Shown: positions 45,668 to 53,981 of the stretch, one piece after another
Layout: each line of letters begins with the position of its first letter
Position numbering within the stretch: position 1 is the first letter of the stretch
NCBI RefSeq assembly: GCF_002288525.1
Contig: NZ_CP023067.1
Location: 310,001-374,000 of the forward strand
DNA length: 64,000 nt
Source: Sinorhizobium sojae CCBAU 05684
GTDB lineage: Bacteria > Pseudomonadota > Alphaproteobacteria > Rhizobiales > Rhizobiaceae
Reading direction: 5' to 3'
Program-made: the position numbers and the translations under genes
The notes under the pieces: model-generated
The model's database searches: none
The model's input: the letters and a program-made list of their open reading frames with translations, nothing else
What the model was told of the DNA's origin: nothing

Positions 45668-46984
45668 TTATTGTCGTCTGCCAGGAGACGTCAGCCAGGT
45701 CAGCGCCAGGAAACCGAGGGCTGCCGAGATGACGGAAGCGCCGAGAACGCCGAGCTTGACGGAGTTCAGAAGCGCGGGCTCGAAGGCAAGCTCGGCAATG
45801 AACAGAGCCATGGTGAAGCCGATCCCGGTCAGCAGGCTTCCGGCTGCCAGCAGACTCCACGATAGCTCGCCTGGACGAGCCCCGAAGCGGAGTTTCACGG
45901 CGAGGAAACTGAAGAGCACAATGCCAACGGGCTTGCCGACCACGAAGGCCGCGAAAATTGCGGTCGTGAGGGGAATGTCGAAGTTCGCGTCCCTTATCGG
46001 AACGCCCGCGTTAGAGAGGGCAAAAAACGGCATGACCACGAATGCGACCCAAGGATGGAGAGCAATCTCGAGACGCTCGACCGGAGACAGTGCCTCGCGG
46101 GTCGCGACGCCTGCCCGGTGGAGGTCGCTGCGTGCTGCCGTGCCGCGGCTCCAATGGTCGCCGGGCGGATAGGCGCTCACGCGGTCGAGTATCGCGTGGA
46201 GGCGGGTGTCGCTTACCCAACTGCGCGCCGGCGTCATTATCCCAAGAATCACTCCGGTAAGCGTCGCGTGAACGCCCGATGCGTCGAATGCCAGCCAGAT
46301 GCCGCTACCTATCGCGAAATAGACCGGAATGCTGCGGATGCCCAGACGCGCGATCCCGGCTACGACGGCAAGCCCGAGAATGGCGCTTCCGAGTGCGACC
46401 CAATTCAAGGCTTCGCCATAGCCGATCGCCACGACCAGGATGGCGCCGACATCGTCGAAGATCGCAAGAGAGAGCAGGAATAGTCGCAAGCGGCCGGGTA
46501 TGCGCGAGCCGAGCACCGCAAGGCACCCGATGACGAAGGCCGTATCGGTGGACATCACTGTGCTCCAGCCACTCGCACCCGGCCCGCCGCCGACAAGCAG
46601 CGAGAACAGACCGGCCGGCACTGCCATCCCGCCGAGAGCAGCGGCGACGGGTAGAGCGGCTATGCGCGGATTGCGCAGTTCCCCCAGCACCAACTCGCGC
46701 TTCAGCTCAAGGGCGATGACGAAGAAAAAGAGCGTCATCAGCCCGTCGTTGATCCAGTGCTTCAGAGAACGATAGATCTCGATGTCGCCAACTCTGACGC
46801 CCGCAGGCATCTCCCATAAGGCGAGAAACGACGACGACCACGCACTGTTTGCGAGACCAAGCGCCAAGAGCGTGCTGAGCAAAAGGATAATGCCCGCCGT
46901 AGCCTCGATGCGGAGGAATTGCATGAACGGCTTGGTAAGCCGATCTGCCGGTTCACGGGGAAGCCATGAGAGACTGTCGTTCAT
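45668..46984 (-). CDS. nhaA: Na+/H+ antiporter NhaA
   Basis: 438 residues, 12 spans expected. The transport aspartate pair is in LSLAIFDDVGAILVVA, and STDTAFVIGCLAVLGSRIP is the hallmark helix IV region. A longer cytoplasmic loop (about 285-330) lies between the two halves, as in other alphaproteobacterial NhaA. It exports Na+ or Li+ in exchange for protons and protects against alkaline or saline stress. It is upstream of and on the same strand as the NhaA-independent transglutaminase group, separated by 51 nt. Confidence 0.92.
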   Translation of the reverse strand: MNDSLSWLPREPADRLTKPFMQFLRIEATAGIILLLSTLLALGLANSAWSSSFLALWEMPAGVRVGDIEIYRSLKHWINDGLMTLFFFVIALELKRELVLGELRNPRIAALPVAAALGGMAVPAGLFSLLVGGGPGASGWSTVMSTDTAFVIGCLAVLGSRIPGRLRLFLLSLAIFDDVGAILVVAIGYGEALNWVALGSAILGLAVVAGIARLGIRSIPVYFAIGSGIWLAFDASGVHATLTGVILGIMTPARSWVSDTRLHAILDRVSAYPPGDHWSRGTAARSDLHRAGVATREALSPVERLEIALHPWVAFVVMPFFALSNAGVPIRDANFDIPLTTAIFAAFVVGKPVGIVLFSFLAVKLRFGARPGELSWSLLAAGSLLTGIGFTMALFIAELAFEPALLNSVKLGVLGASVISAALGFLALTWLTSPGRRQ

Positions 46985-47035
46985 GCCGTGAATTGCTCCC
47001 TCGTTCTGATCGCGATCGGCGAATGCTCCCAGCGG

Positions 47036-47848
47036 CTATTGCAAGGCGGGCACCTCATAAGTCCACACCCGGAACGACTTCAGGGCGTGCGGCCCGAACG
47101 AGTTGATGAGGGGGACATCGGCTGCGTCACGGCCGCGTGCAACCAGAATCCTGCCGACACGCGGCGTATTGTTGCGCGGATCGAACGTATGCCATCCATC
47201 ATCCAGGAAGACCTCCATCCAGGCACTGAAATCCATCGGGTCGACGACCCGGACGCCGATGTCGCCGAGATGACCGTTGATATAGCGTGCGGGAATGTTG
47301 AGACAGCGGCAAAGGGTGACCGCAAGATGCGCGAAGTCGCGGCAGACACCAACGCGCTCATGAAAAACTTCGAAGGCCGTCCGCGTCGATCGGGCCTGCA
47401 TGTAGTCGAAACGGATATGGTCGTGAACGAAATCACAGATCGCTTGCACACGTCCCCAACCGGGCGCGACCGCGCCGAACATGTCCCAAGCGCTCTGGCT
47501 GAGACGGTCGGTTTCGCAATAGCGGCTGCCCATCAGGTAGGTCAGACAATCGTCCGGCAACTCCGACACCGGGACTTCCTGGGCGGCCGGCAGCACTTTG
47601 TCCGGTTTGCCGTCGTCCTCGATTGTGGCATCGCCCCATATCGTCAGGTCACCCGCCGGTGCGACAAGCCGCCGGCATCGGTTGCCGAAGAGGTCGCGAT
47701 AGGTCGATGTCGGCACATCGGGGGCGGTGAAAGTTGTTTCAGGAACCCGGATATCGGCCGCGCGATCCTCGTGGACCGACAGCAGGCATACCAAGGCGGC
47801 CGGTTGCTGGAAATTCAGCGTGATCTCATAGCCGTAGCGGATCAGCAT
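47036..47848 (-). CDS. Transglutaminase-like cysteine protease-fold protein
   Basis: 270 residues. The N-terminal beta domain (MLIRYGYEITLNF...) precedes a transglutaminase core with the catalytic Cys in HERVGVCRDFAHLAVTLCRCLNIPARYINGH, then His/Asp in FSAWMEVFLDDGWHTFDPRNN. The usual active-site His is replaced in the visible A-W-M-E-V-F context, where a W-A/H-E-V-Y pattern is normal, so catalysis on this motif needs checking. This is the widespread bacterial transglutaminase N/core family, with no known substrate. Confidence 0.85.
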   Translation of the reverse strand: MLIRYGYEITLNFQQPAALVCLLSVHEDRAADIRVPETTFTAPDVPTSTYRDLFGNRCRRLVAPAGDLTIWGDATIEDDGKPDKVLPAAQEVPVSELPDDCLTYLMGSRYCETDRLSQSAWDMFGAVAPGWGRVQAICDFVHDHIRFDYMQARSTRTAFEVFHERVGVCRDFAHLAVTLCRCLNIPARYINGHLGDIGVRVVDPMDFSAWMEVFLDDGWHTFDPRNNTPRVGRILVARGRDAADVPLINSFGPHALKSFRVWTYEVPALQ

Positions 47849-47860
47849 CTGAATCCCATT

Positions 47861-48136
47861 CTAGCGGAAATCGGCGGCGGTCAGTGTATAGGAGTCGCGG
47901 CGGCCACTGGAATAGACCTTGCGTGCGACTTCGTAGATGGACAGGCGCAACGCGTCGAAAGCAGAAAGGAGCTTCGTTGCCGAGATTTCCGACCTGCCCA
48001 ATTCGGCATCCGCTCTCACAAGCGCCTCGGCCTCGACGAAGAACCGCACCTCGAACATGCCGTGATGGCCGATGAAACGGACGGCGTTTCGCTTTTCATC
48101 GAGGCTGCGGCTCGAATTCGGAAATAACAGCGTCAT
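47861..48136 (-). CDS. DUF1488-like small protein
   Basis: 91 residues. The sequence AVRFIGHHGMFEVRFFVEAEALVRADAELGRSEISATKLLSAFDALRLSIYEVARKVYS fits DUF1488, whose members have no assigned function. Lies 12 nt before the transglutaminase gene on the same strand and 2 nt after the next upstream gene, indicating one operon (48.65 kb down to 47.04 kb). Confidence 0.75.
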   Translation of the reverse strand: MTLLFPNSSRSLDEKRNAVRFIGHHGMFEVRFFVEAEALVRADAELGRSEISATKLLSAFDALRLSIYEVARKVYSSGRRDSYTLTAADFR

Positions 48137-48138
48137 CC

Positions 48139-48408
48139 TCAGCGAGCCTCTGTTTCGCGCGACGCGGGCCGCGCTGGTGCCGACAAGCTGATTCGCTTTA
48201 CCTGCCGCTTTATATTACGAAGGTTACCGTCGACACGCGCCGGTGCGCCTATGGACACGTGGTAGATCCTCCATGGGCGATCCGCTTCGATGTGGCGGCC
48301 GTATTGATCATCCACGAGCTCGGGTGCTGACGTCCCACCTTCATTTTCCCAGATGCTGATCGCAAGTGCATGTCGCCCGGCTTCAAATTCATTGCGGTGG
48401 GCGTTCAT
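48139..48408 (-). CDS. Hypothetical 89-residue protein
   Basis: Contains YGRHIEADRPWRIYHVSIGAPARVDG, a pattern resembling small rhizobial proteins of unknown function; the tail is Arg/Ala-rich. The start overlaps the preceding gene by 4 nt, and the stop lies 2 nt before the DUF1488 gene. Operon context supports it being real. Confidence 0.65.
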   Translation of the reverse strand: MNAHRNEFEAGRHALAISIWENEGGTSAPELVDDQYGRHIEADRPWRIYHVSIGAPARVDGNLRNIKRQVKRISLSAPARPASRETEAR

Positions 48409-48647
48409 AATGGGGGCCTTTCATCAAGATTTTCGATGGTGTCGAGACTGCTTGAATGGATCTTGTTCCCATCACCATCGGTGATGGTTATGGCGTCTGG
48501 ACGCTGCGGCATGTCGAGGGTGCGCAAAAGCTCCCGCGCAATCTCTATCGCCTCGTCGACGTCGGTAGCCTCCACGGTCTCTCGGCCGAGGACCGCATGC
48601 GCGTCGTCCGCATCGCGGATACGGTAGAACTCGATCACGATCTTCAT
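48405..48647 (-). CDS. Hypothetical 80-residue acidic protein
   Basis: The sequence MKIVIEFYRIRDADDAHAVLGRETVEATDVDEAIEIARELLRTLDMPQRPDAITITDGDGNKIH looks like a small alpha/beta domain and is protein-like throughout. The stop overlaps the next start (ATGA). First gene of a four-gene run that ends with the transglutaminase gene. No family was recognised. Confidence 0.7.
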   Translation of the reverse strand: MKIVIEFYRIRDADDAHAVLGRETVEATDVDEAIEIARELLRTLDMPQRPDAITITDGDGNKIHSSSLDTIENLDERPPL

Positions 48648-48683
48648 CGCTATCCTCTCCGTTCTACAGACGTGTCAAAACTG

Positions 48684-49028
48684 TCATTTTTTGCCCGTGT
48701 CCAGCGACGCGCTGCCGTTCGCAGCGGGCTTGATCTGTTTGCCGAATGTCTTTTCGATGAGAGTGGCGCCTTCGTCGGCAGACGCTACGCGCACCGGCTC
48801 GAGGCTGTCCTGCGTCGTCACCCGTTCATGATGCTCGTCGTCATTTCGAATGCGGTATTGCGGCGAACCGCCGCTCGACGGCAGCGTGCCGGTGATGTGA
48901 TAGACCGGTACAGCCGATCTCTGATACCCGCCCTTCAGCCGAACAGCTTGACCGACGGTAAAGAGATGTGTGGCGCCGTCTCGGCGGACCGGACGGGCAT
49001 TGTGTTTCAAAATGTTAGTAGCGGTCAT
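48684..49028 (-). CDS. Hypothetical 114-residue protein
   Basis: The sequence FTVGQAVRLKGGYQRSAVPVYHITGTLPSSGGSPQYRIRNDDEHHERVTTQDSLEPV looks like a small beta-barrel domain (SH3-like), which I recognise as common in rhizobial genomes without a named function. A Lys/Asp-rich tail follows. 36 nt upstream of the four-gene run, possibly its first gene. Confidence 0.65.
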   Translation of the reverse strand: MTATNILKHNARPVRRDGATHLFTVGQAVRLKGGYQRSAVPVYHITGTLPSSGGSPQYRIRNDDEHHERVTTQDSLEPVRVASADEGATLIEKTFGKQIKPAANGSASLDTGKK

Positions 49029-49517
49029 GATTGTTTGTGGTCCTTTGCTAGTGCGGCAATCGAGCGCCGCCGGATGATCGACATGATGTATTGTGTCGAG
49101 GTAGGATCGTGCGGCTGTTCCTGCGGCGCTCCGCGGGAGGCGCTGAGGCGGTCCTGCATGCGAACAGGACTGTGGGTCGGCGGTGTTTCACGCTTGGCGA
49201 CACTCTGCCCCAACGGCACAAGGCATTCGCTTAGAATTTGTGGCAGATGAGGGGCCCTGAACCCCGCGGAACCCCGCGAAGCAAAATCGGCTAATCACCC
49301 CGTATTCCCAGTCTTTAATATGTGGGCCTCAATTGGGTTCTAAACAAGGTTCTCGCTGGTCTTTGTTTTCGCCGACAGGAAGGTGAGGTCTCCATTGATG
49401 CAAACGACGCCGTAAAGTCGCTGTTTGCCTGCTGCCCATCCGCCGAAAACACAGAACTGATCCAACCTGTGTATGAAATGCCGAGATCACACCGGCGATC
49501 GTGTTCGCGAGAAATCA
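49029..49517. other. Noncoding stretch between divergent hypothetical genes
   Basis: About 490 nt. A minus-strand 64-codon frame (49025-49219) has no ribosome site and no family likeness. I see no convincing gene. The general-stress promoter at its right end serves the next gene. Confidence 0.5.
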
Positions 49518-49542
49518 GGAACATTGAGACGCGGGCACCGTT
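49518..49542 (+). promoter_or_regulatory. EcfG/RpoE2-type promoter of the 126-residue hypothetical gene
   Basis: GGAAC-N16-CGTT is an exact consensus match. It sits 34 nt before the start codon at 49577, the best-placed of the six sites. Confidence 0.75.
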
Positions 49543-49576
49543 TAGATTGAGAGGGTGTATGCACTGGGAGGTTATA

Positions 49577-49957
49577 ATGAGAAAGCACTCCCGCGAAATA
49601 TCGCCTGAGGTGCGCGCGGCCATCAGCGCGTTTCTGAACGCGTGTCAGAAAGAAGCCCGGCCACTTGCGACCTCTGAAGCCCTTGGCGCAGTGCGGCGCA
49701 TTTTCCCTGATCTGGATATTTCAGATGGGGACCTCATGAACGCCATAATCAGCGAAGCATCGTTGGTGGGCTTCGACGTAGGCACCCCGGATCCTAAGTC
49801 CGCGGCGCGGATGAGGGATGCGCTTGAAGAATGGGATAATGAAGGGGGCGCAATTGATGAACCGCCGCGCAGCGAAGCTCATGCCAGCAGGGGCAATGAC
49901 ACGGATGGCACAAGGCGGCGGGCAAAAGCGACCAAGGACCGAAATGAGTTGCTCTAG
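49577..49957 (+). CDS. Hypothetical 126-residue protein
   Basis: The sequence MRKHSREISPEVRAAISAFLNACQKEARPLATSEALGAVRRIFPDLDISDGDLMNAIISEASLVGFDV is helical and protein-like, followed by a hydrophilic, probably disordered tail. GGGAGG precedes the ATG at 6 nt. Directly downstream of a perfect stress-type promoter, so likely a stress-induced soluble protein. No named family was recognised. Confidence 0.7.
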   Translation: MRKHSREISPEVRAAISAFLNACQKEARPLATSEALGAVRRIFPDLDISDGDLMNAIISEASLVGFDVGTPDPKSAARMRDALEEWDNEGGAIDEPPRSEAHASRGNDTDGTRRRAKATKDRNELL

Positions 49958-50113
49958 CACGGCGCTAGCGAGCTGCCGCAGCAGTTTGACAATTTAAACT
50001 TCGCGAATCTCAACCCCGGCTGACGCCGCTGTTGTTGCCTGCGGAAGTCTGGCCGATCTCACGCGCCGGCCGGCGCCGTCGGCTACGACCATTACGGGCA
50101 GGCCGCGCCAACT

Positions 50114-50275
50114 TCAAAATACGTCCAGATAGCTGAGCAACGAAACTACGCCGACGACGACAACCACGACCTGCGCCATCTGCTTCATCGTCGAGTCAAT
50201 CGGAAGTTTTTGCACGAGGTACAGCACCAGGGCGATGACGAGAATCGTGATCAGGACGCTGATTATGATGGACAT
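50114..50275 (-). CDS. 53-residue Thivi_2564-like small membrane protein
   Basis: A short gene with two hydrophobic helices (SIIISVLITILVIALVLYLV and QVVVVVVGVVSLLSYL) joined by QKLPIDSTMKQMA. This layout matches the family often called Thivi_2564 family membrane protein, of unknown function. AAAGGA precedes the ATG. Stands alone between noncoding stretches; the 49958-50113 interval shows nothing. Confidence 0.8.
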   Translation of the reverse strand: MSIIISVLITILVIALVLYLVQKLPIDSTMKQMAQVVVVVVGVVSLLSYLDVF

Positions 50276-50725
50276 GCGCGGGTCCTTTGAACGAACTGCC
50301 TTTGCGGCAGTGAAGTTGTAAATATGGCTGAGTTCTACAATGAGAAGGGCCGCGTGGACGCAGGATACGGATTCCAGAGACTAACCGGGACAGCCTTCCG
50401 ATCAAAATCCGGAGAGCATTCAGATCAAATACCGGACGGGTTTTCCGTCCTGACGATGCCTTGGGGTCCACAACCTTGGCAAGAAGCTCTTATGTGTCCA
50501 CGAGGGTGGGAAAGCGCGCCATTATAAGATGTTGCCGCGGGCGGATCAGGCTCTCGACGTCGTGGCCAATGGGTGATTTGCCCTTGATCACCACCGGAGA
50601 CGCCGTCACTCCTCATTGTGTGAGGGCATCACCCGTGGGCTGCAGTGCTGGGCATCAGATCGACGCCAAAACGGGATCCAGCCTGACTGAAAAAACCAAG
50701 GAATTAAAGTGGACTTAGCGAGATT
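50276..50725. other. Noncoding region before tRNA-Gln
   Basis: 450 nt. The only candidate is a 39-codon minus-strand frame (50490-50609, GTG start) lacking a usable ribosome site. No terminator with a T run was found after the tRNA. Confidence 0.45.
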
Positions 50726-50799
50726 TGGCTGGGGAACCTGGATTCGAACCAGGACTAACGGAGTCAGAGTCCGCTGGTCTACCGTTAACCTATTCCCCA
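50726..50799 (-). tRNA. tRNA-Gln (anticodon CTG)
   Basis: A 74-nt cloverleaf with encoded CCA. Acceptor TGGGGAA pairs with TTCCCCA, the anticodon loop is CTCTGAC with CTG, the T loop is TTCGAAT, and the discriminator is G73. U1:A72 is the weak first pair typical of glutamine tRNAs. No adjacent integrase or duplicated 3' end was found. Confidence 0.97.
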
Positions 50800-50841
50800 A
50801 GGTCCGCTGGCGGAGCCTGGCCGCAGCGTCGGTGTGGCGGG

Positions 50842-50869
50842 CTTATAAACAAAAGAACGGCGGATGCAA
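50842..50869 (-). promoter_or_regulatory. Promoter of tRNA-Gln
   Basis: Minus strand: -35 TTGCAT (50869-50864), 16-nt spacer, -10 TATAAG (50847-50842). Positions put the start about 35 nt before the tRNA. Confidence 0.55.
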
Positions 50870-51085
50870 ATACCTTTTGGCAAAAAAATGCGGCCGGCTT
50901 GTGATCTCGGCGTTCCTCGTTGCGGCCGATCGCGGCTGTCCCTGAGGTGGCTTCTGTCGGTAGGAGCGGGAGCCGCAAAAACAATTTGGCTAAAAAGGGC
51001 GGCGCTGGTACAGTCGCGCCAACGCAAAATCGAGAGAGCGCCTTGAGCGGCCGCAAGGCTTCGCGCGGCGCAATGGTTGAGACAC

Positions 51086-52690
51086 GTGAAGGACCCCGAT
51101 TACGGCGAAAAGCCGTCTGAATCCGGGGCGTCGGCAGCAGGTCGTGGCGGGGCGCAGAAGCATGTGCCGCGCCGCGGCAAGGGCAAACGGAGACGGCGCA
51201 AGCCGTCCGGTTCGCCGTCTGCAATTGCCAGCGGATCCGGGGTGACCGGAGAAGCAGGGCGTCCCGCAGCACTGGACGAAGCGGAGCCGGCGCGCAAGCG
51301 CAAGCGGCGCCGCCGCTCCAAGGCAGCAAAGTCCCAAGGCCAGGCTGTACTCGCCGCCTCCGGCGGCCCTTCTGCGCATTCGGATGCGGCGACCGCCGAC
51401 AGGAAAGGCCAAAAGTGCGGGAAGAAGGCGCGCCATCGGCGCGGCCTTCAGGGTCGGCCTCTGGCGTCGCGCGGCAAGCCGCTCGCTGCCGAGCGTGCCG
51501 GCGATCAGCCGCGGCCGCGCCCTGCCGAAGCCGCCGTGCCGCAGGCGCCACAGCCGGCTCGCTCTGAAAATCTGCGCGCCCCCTATGTCGCACCCGGAGA
51601 CCTGGCGGCGCCGCTCTATGCCGCACTCGACCTCGGTACCAACAATTGCCGTCTGCTCGTGGCGCAGCCGACCCGACCGGGCCAATTCCGCGTCGTCGAT
51701 GCCTTTTCCCGCATCGTCCGGCTTGGAGAAGGACTCGGTGCGAGCGGCCGGCTCTCGGACGACGCGATGGAGCGCTCCATCGAGGCGCTGAGGATCTGCG
51801 CCGCCAAGCTCAACCTCCGTTCGATCCGCCGTCGCCGGCTGATCGCGACCGAAGCGGCGCGTTCCGCTGCCAACGGCGAATCCTTCCTGAATCGCGTGGC
51901 CGAGGAGACCGGCCTCGACCTGGAGATCATCAACCGCGAGACCGAGGCGCGCCTTGCAGTTTCCGGCTGCTCTTCTCTCGTCGATCGCGAGACAAAGTCG
52001 GTCGTGCTCTTCGATATCGGCGGCGGCTCCTCCGAGATCGCCGTGATCCGCATCGGCGAGAACCGCTCGAGCCGTCTTGCCAACCACATCACCCACTGGA
52101 CGTCGCTGCCGGTCGGCGTCGTCACGCTCTCGGAGCGCCATGGCGGCGAACATGTGACGCCGCAGAGCTTCGAGACGATGGTGCGCGAGGTCGAGGGCAT
52201 GCTAGCCCACTTCGAGAGCCCGTCGGTAGACATGCTGGCAAGCGGCAATTCGGGCAGCGGCTTCCACCTGATCGGCACGTCCGGAACCGTGACGACGCTT
52301 GCGGGCGTCCATCTCGACCTGCCGCGTTACGATCGCCGTCGGGTCGACGGACTCTGGCTCTCCGATGCGGAAGTCTCGGCCATGCAGGCGCGGCTTCTCT
52401 CCTGGGATTTCGCCGCCCGCGCCGCCAATCCCTGCATCGGGCCGGATCGCGCCGATCTTGTGCTTGCCGGCTGCGCCATCCTCGAGGCGATCCGGCGTCG
52501 CTGGCCGTCGACGCGCATGCGGGTCGCCGATCGCGGCCTGCGCGAGGGCCTGCTGACCGACATGATGGCAGATGACGGAGCCTGGCGGCGGTCGCGGCCG
52601 CGCCGCCACCAGCGGGGCTTCAATGCCCCGCCGGCGAGCGAGGAACGCAACAGGGTCCACGACAAGGCCCACGAAGGTGCGAAGGCATGA
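51086..52690 (+). CDS. ppx: Exopolyphosphatase / guanosine pentaphosphate phosphohydrolase family protein
   Basis: About 534 residues. The Ppx/GppA core (from ~170) has the phosphate-binding [28 protein letters not shown] and [16 protein letters not shown] motifs and the C-terminal [12 protein letters not shown]. The first ~165 residues are Lys/Arg/Ala/Pro-rich low complexity, unusual for the family and probably a nucleic-acid or polyphosphate-binding extension. The ORF opens at TTG 51077; I chose the GTG 9 nt later, but the start remains uncertain. Overlaps rlmE by 4 nt, so the two are translationally coupled. Confidence 0.85.
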   Translation: MKDPDYGEKPSESGASAAGRGGAQKHVPRRGKGKRRRRKPSGSPSAIASGSGVTGEAGRPAALDEAEPARKRKRRRRSKAAKSQGQAVLAASGGPSAHSDAATADRKGQKCGKKARHRRGLQGRPLASRGKPLAAERAGDQPRPRPAEAAVPQAPQPARSENLRAPYVAPGDLAAPLYAALDLGTNNCRLLVAQPTRPGQFRVVDAFSRIVRLGEGLGASGRLSDDAMERSIEALRICAAKLNLRSIRRRRLIATEAARSAANGESFLNRVAEETGLDLEIINRETEARLAVSGCSSLVDRETKSVVLFDIGGGSSEIAVIRIGENRSSRLANHITHWTSLPVGVVTLSERHGGEHVTPQSFETMVREVEGMLAHFESPSVDMLASGNSGSGFHLIGTSGTVTTLAGVHLDLPRYDRRRVDGLWLSDAEVSAMQARLLSWDFAARAANPCIGPDRADLVLAGCAILEAIRRRWPSTRMRVADRGLREGLLTDMMADDGAWRRSRPRRHQRGFNAPPASEERNRVHDKAHEGAKA

Positions 52691-53418
52691 CGAAATCCCC
52701 GATCGGGAGCAAAGGCAGCGGCCGCAAGCTCGGCCAGAAGGTGAAGAAGGGCAAGCTCAAGGCTTCCTCGCGCCGCTGGCTGGAGCGCCACATCAATGAC
52801 CCCTACGTGCAGCGCGCGCAACTCGAGGGCTATCGCGCACGGGCGGCCTTCAAGCTTCTTGAAATCGGCGAGAAGCACAAGATTCTCGCCGGCGCCAGGC
52901 GCATCATCGACCTCGGCGCAGCGCCCGGCAGCTGGTCGCAGATCGCCGCCAAGGTCACGCAGTCGACCGACGCCGATCCGCGCGTCGCGGCGATCGACTT
53001 TCTCGAGATGGATCCGATCCCCGGCGTCCGCTTCCTTCAGCTCGATTTCCTTGATCCCGAGGCGCCGGAAAAGCTGAAGGAGGCGATCGGCGGTGCGCCA
53101 GATCTCGTGCTGTCCGACATGGCGGCGCCGACCACCGGCCATCGCCAGACCGACCACTTGCGCACCATGCATCTCTGTGAGGTGGCCGCGCACTTCGCCG
53201 TCGACGTGCTCGCCGAAGGCGGGCATTTCCTGGCAAAGACCTTTCAGGGCGGCACCGAGCGCGATCTCCTCAACATGCTGAAGCAGAACTTCCGGCAGGT
53301 CGTGCATGTGAAGCCGGCCTCGTCCCGCGCCGAATCGGTCGAGATGTTCCTGCTCGCCAAGGGCTTCAAGGGCCGGCGCGCGGACAACGAAGCGGCCGAA
53401 GATGATGAAGCGGAGTAG
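52687..53418 (+). CDS. rlmE: 23S rRNA (uridine 2552-2'-O-)methyltransferase
   Basis: 243 residues, FtsJ/RrmJ/RlmE family, with the K-D-K-E-type tetrad: Lys in RAAFKLLEI, Asp in [10 protein letters not shown], Lys in FLAKTFQGG and Glu in SRAESVEMF. The SAM motif is [13 protein letters not shown]. The N-terminal basic extension ([22 protein letters not shown]) is longer than in E. coli, as usual for alphaproteobacteria. It methylates the A-loop of 23S rRNA during 50S assembly. Coupled to ppx upstream. Confidence 0.95.
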   Translation: MTKSPIGSKGSGRKLGQKVKKGKLKASSRRWLERHINDPYVQRAQLEGYRARAAFKLLEIGEKHKILAGARRIIDLGAAPGSWSQIAAKVTQSTDADPRVAAIDFLEMDPIPGVRFLQLDFLDPEAPEKLKEAIGGAPDLVLSDMAAPTTGHRQTDHLRTMHLCEVAAHFAVDVLAEGGHFLAKTFQGGTERDLLNMLKQNFRQVVHVKPASSRAESVEMFLLAKGFKGRRADNEAAEDDEAE

Positions 53419-53421
53419 GGC

Positions 53422-53805
53422 ATGCTCCTCTATGTGACGCTCGGAACCAATGATCTCCGGCGCGCCGGCGCCTTCTATGACGGCACGCTTGCAACCCTTG
53501 GGCTCAAGCGGCGCAAGGAGGACGAGGTTGAGATCGGCTACGGCGCAGAGGGCGACATCCGTTGCCGTCTATGGGTCGTGACGCCCTTCAACCGACAGGC
53601 GGCAACCATCGGTAATGGCTCGATGGTTGCGCTCGAGGCGGAAAGCCGCGCCGCCGTGGACGCCTTCCATGCTGCGGCCATCGCCAATGGCGGCACGGAC
53701 GAGGGCGCGCCGGGGCTCAGGCCTTTCCATCCCGATTTCTACGCGGCCTATGTCCGCGACCCGGACGGCAACAAGCTGTCTGCCGTTTGCGAGCGGCCGG
53801 AGTAG
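53422..53805 (+). CDS. VOC-family (glyoxalase-like) protein
   Basis: 127 residues, one beta-alpha-beta-beta-beta module pair: LYVTLGTNDLRRAGAFYDGTLATLGL at the start and FYAAYVRDPDGNKLSAVCERPE at the end, the typical RDPDGN signature. Potential metal ligands are not clearly conserved; the substrate is unknown. Begins 3 nt after rlmE and probably shares its transcript. Confidence 0.85.
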   Translation: MLLYVTLGTNDLRRAGAFYDGTLATLGLKRRKEDEVEIGYGAEGDIRCRLWVVTPFNRQAATIGNGSMVALEAESRAAVDAFHAAAIANGGTDEGAPGLRPFHPDFYAAYVRDPDGNKLSAVCERPE

Positions 53806-53870
53806 AGCGGAATACCGCTTCGAGACTTGCGACGAGACAGACTCAGGTCGAGACGTCACTCACCGCTGCC

Positions 53871-53977
53871 CTAGAGCGCCGCGTGTCTTTTCAGACGCGC
53901 AAATGCTGTAACTCTTTGAATCTGCGCATCGGGCTTTCCCGAGAATCGTTTGCGATTTTCGGGAAAGCCCGATGCGT
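53871..53977. repeat. RIME-type palindromic intergenic repeat, copy G
   Basis: About 107 bp between the convergent VOC and MFS genes. CTAGAGCGCCGCGTGTC-TTTT-CAGACGCGC is the first hairpin; CGCATCGGGCTTTCCCG with its near-perfect mirror ending CCCGATGCG is the second. The second stem is the best-paired of all the copies, and the repeat could act as a shared terminator for both genes. Confidence 0.9.
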
Positions 53978-53981
53978 TGGA

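Noticed and set aside
46988..48127. 379-codon plus-strand frame opposite the transglutaminase and DUF1488 genes
   Set aside because: Shadow frame; the minus-strand genes have recognised families and operon spacing.
49025..49219. 64-codon minus-strand frame
   Set aside because: Pro/Gln/Ser-rich, no ribosome site and no likeness to any family.
50490..50609. 39-codon minus-strand frame before tRNA-Gln
   Set aside because: GTG start with no usable ribosome site and no recognisable family; too short to support.
37500..50800. Genomic island inserted at tRNA-Gln
   Set aside because: Many hypothetical genes lie on the 3' side of the tRNA, but I found no integrase, no transposase and no duplicated tRNA 3' end.
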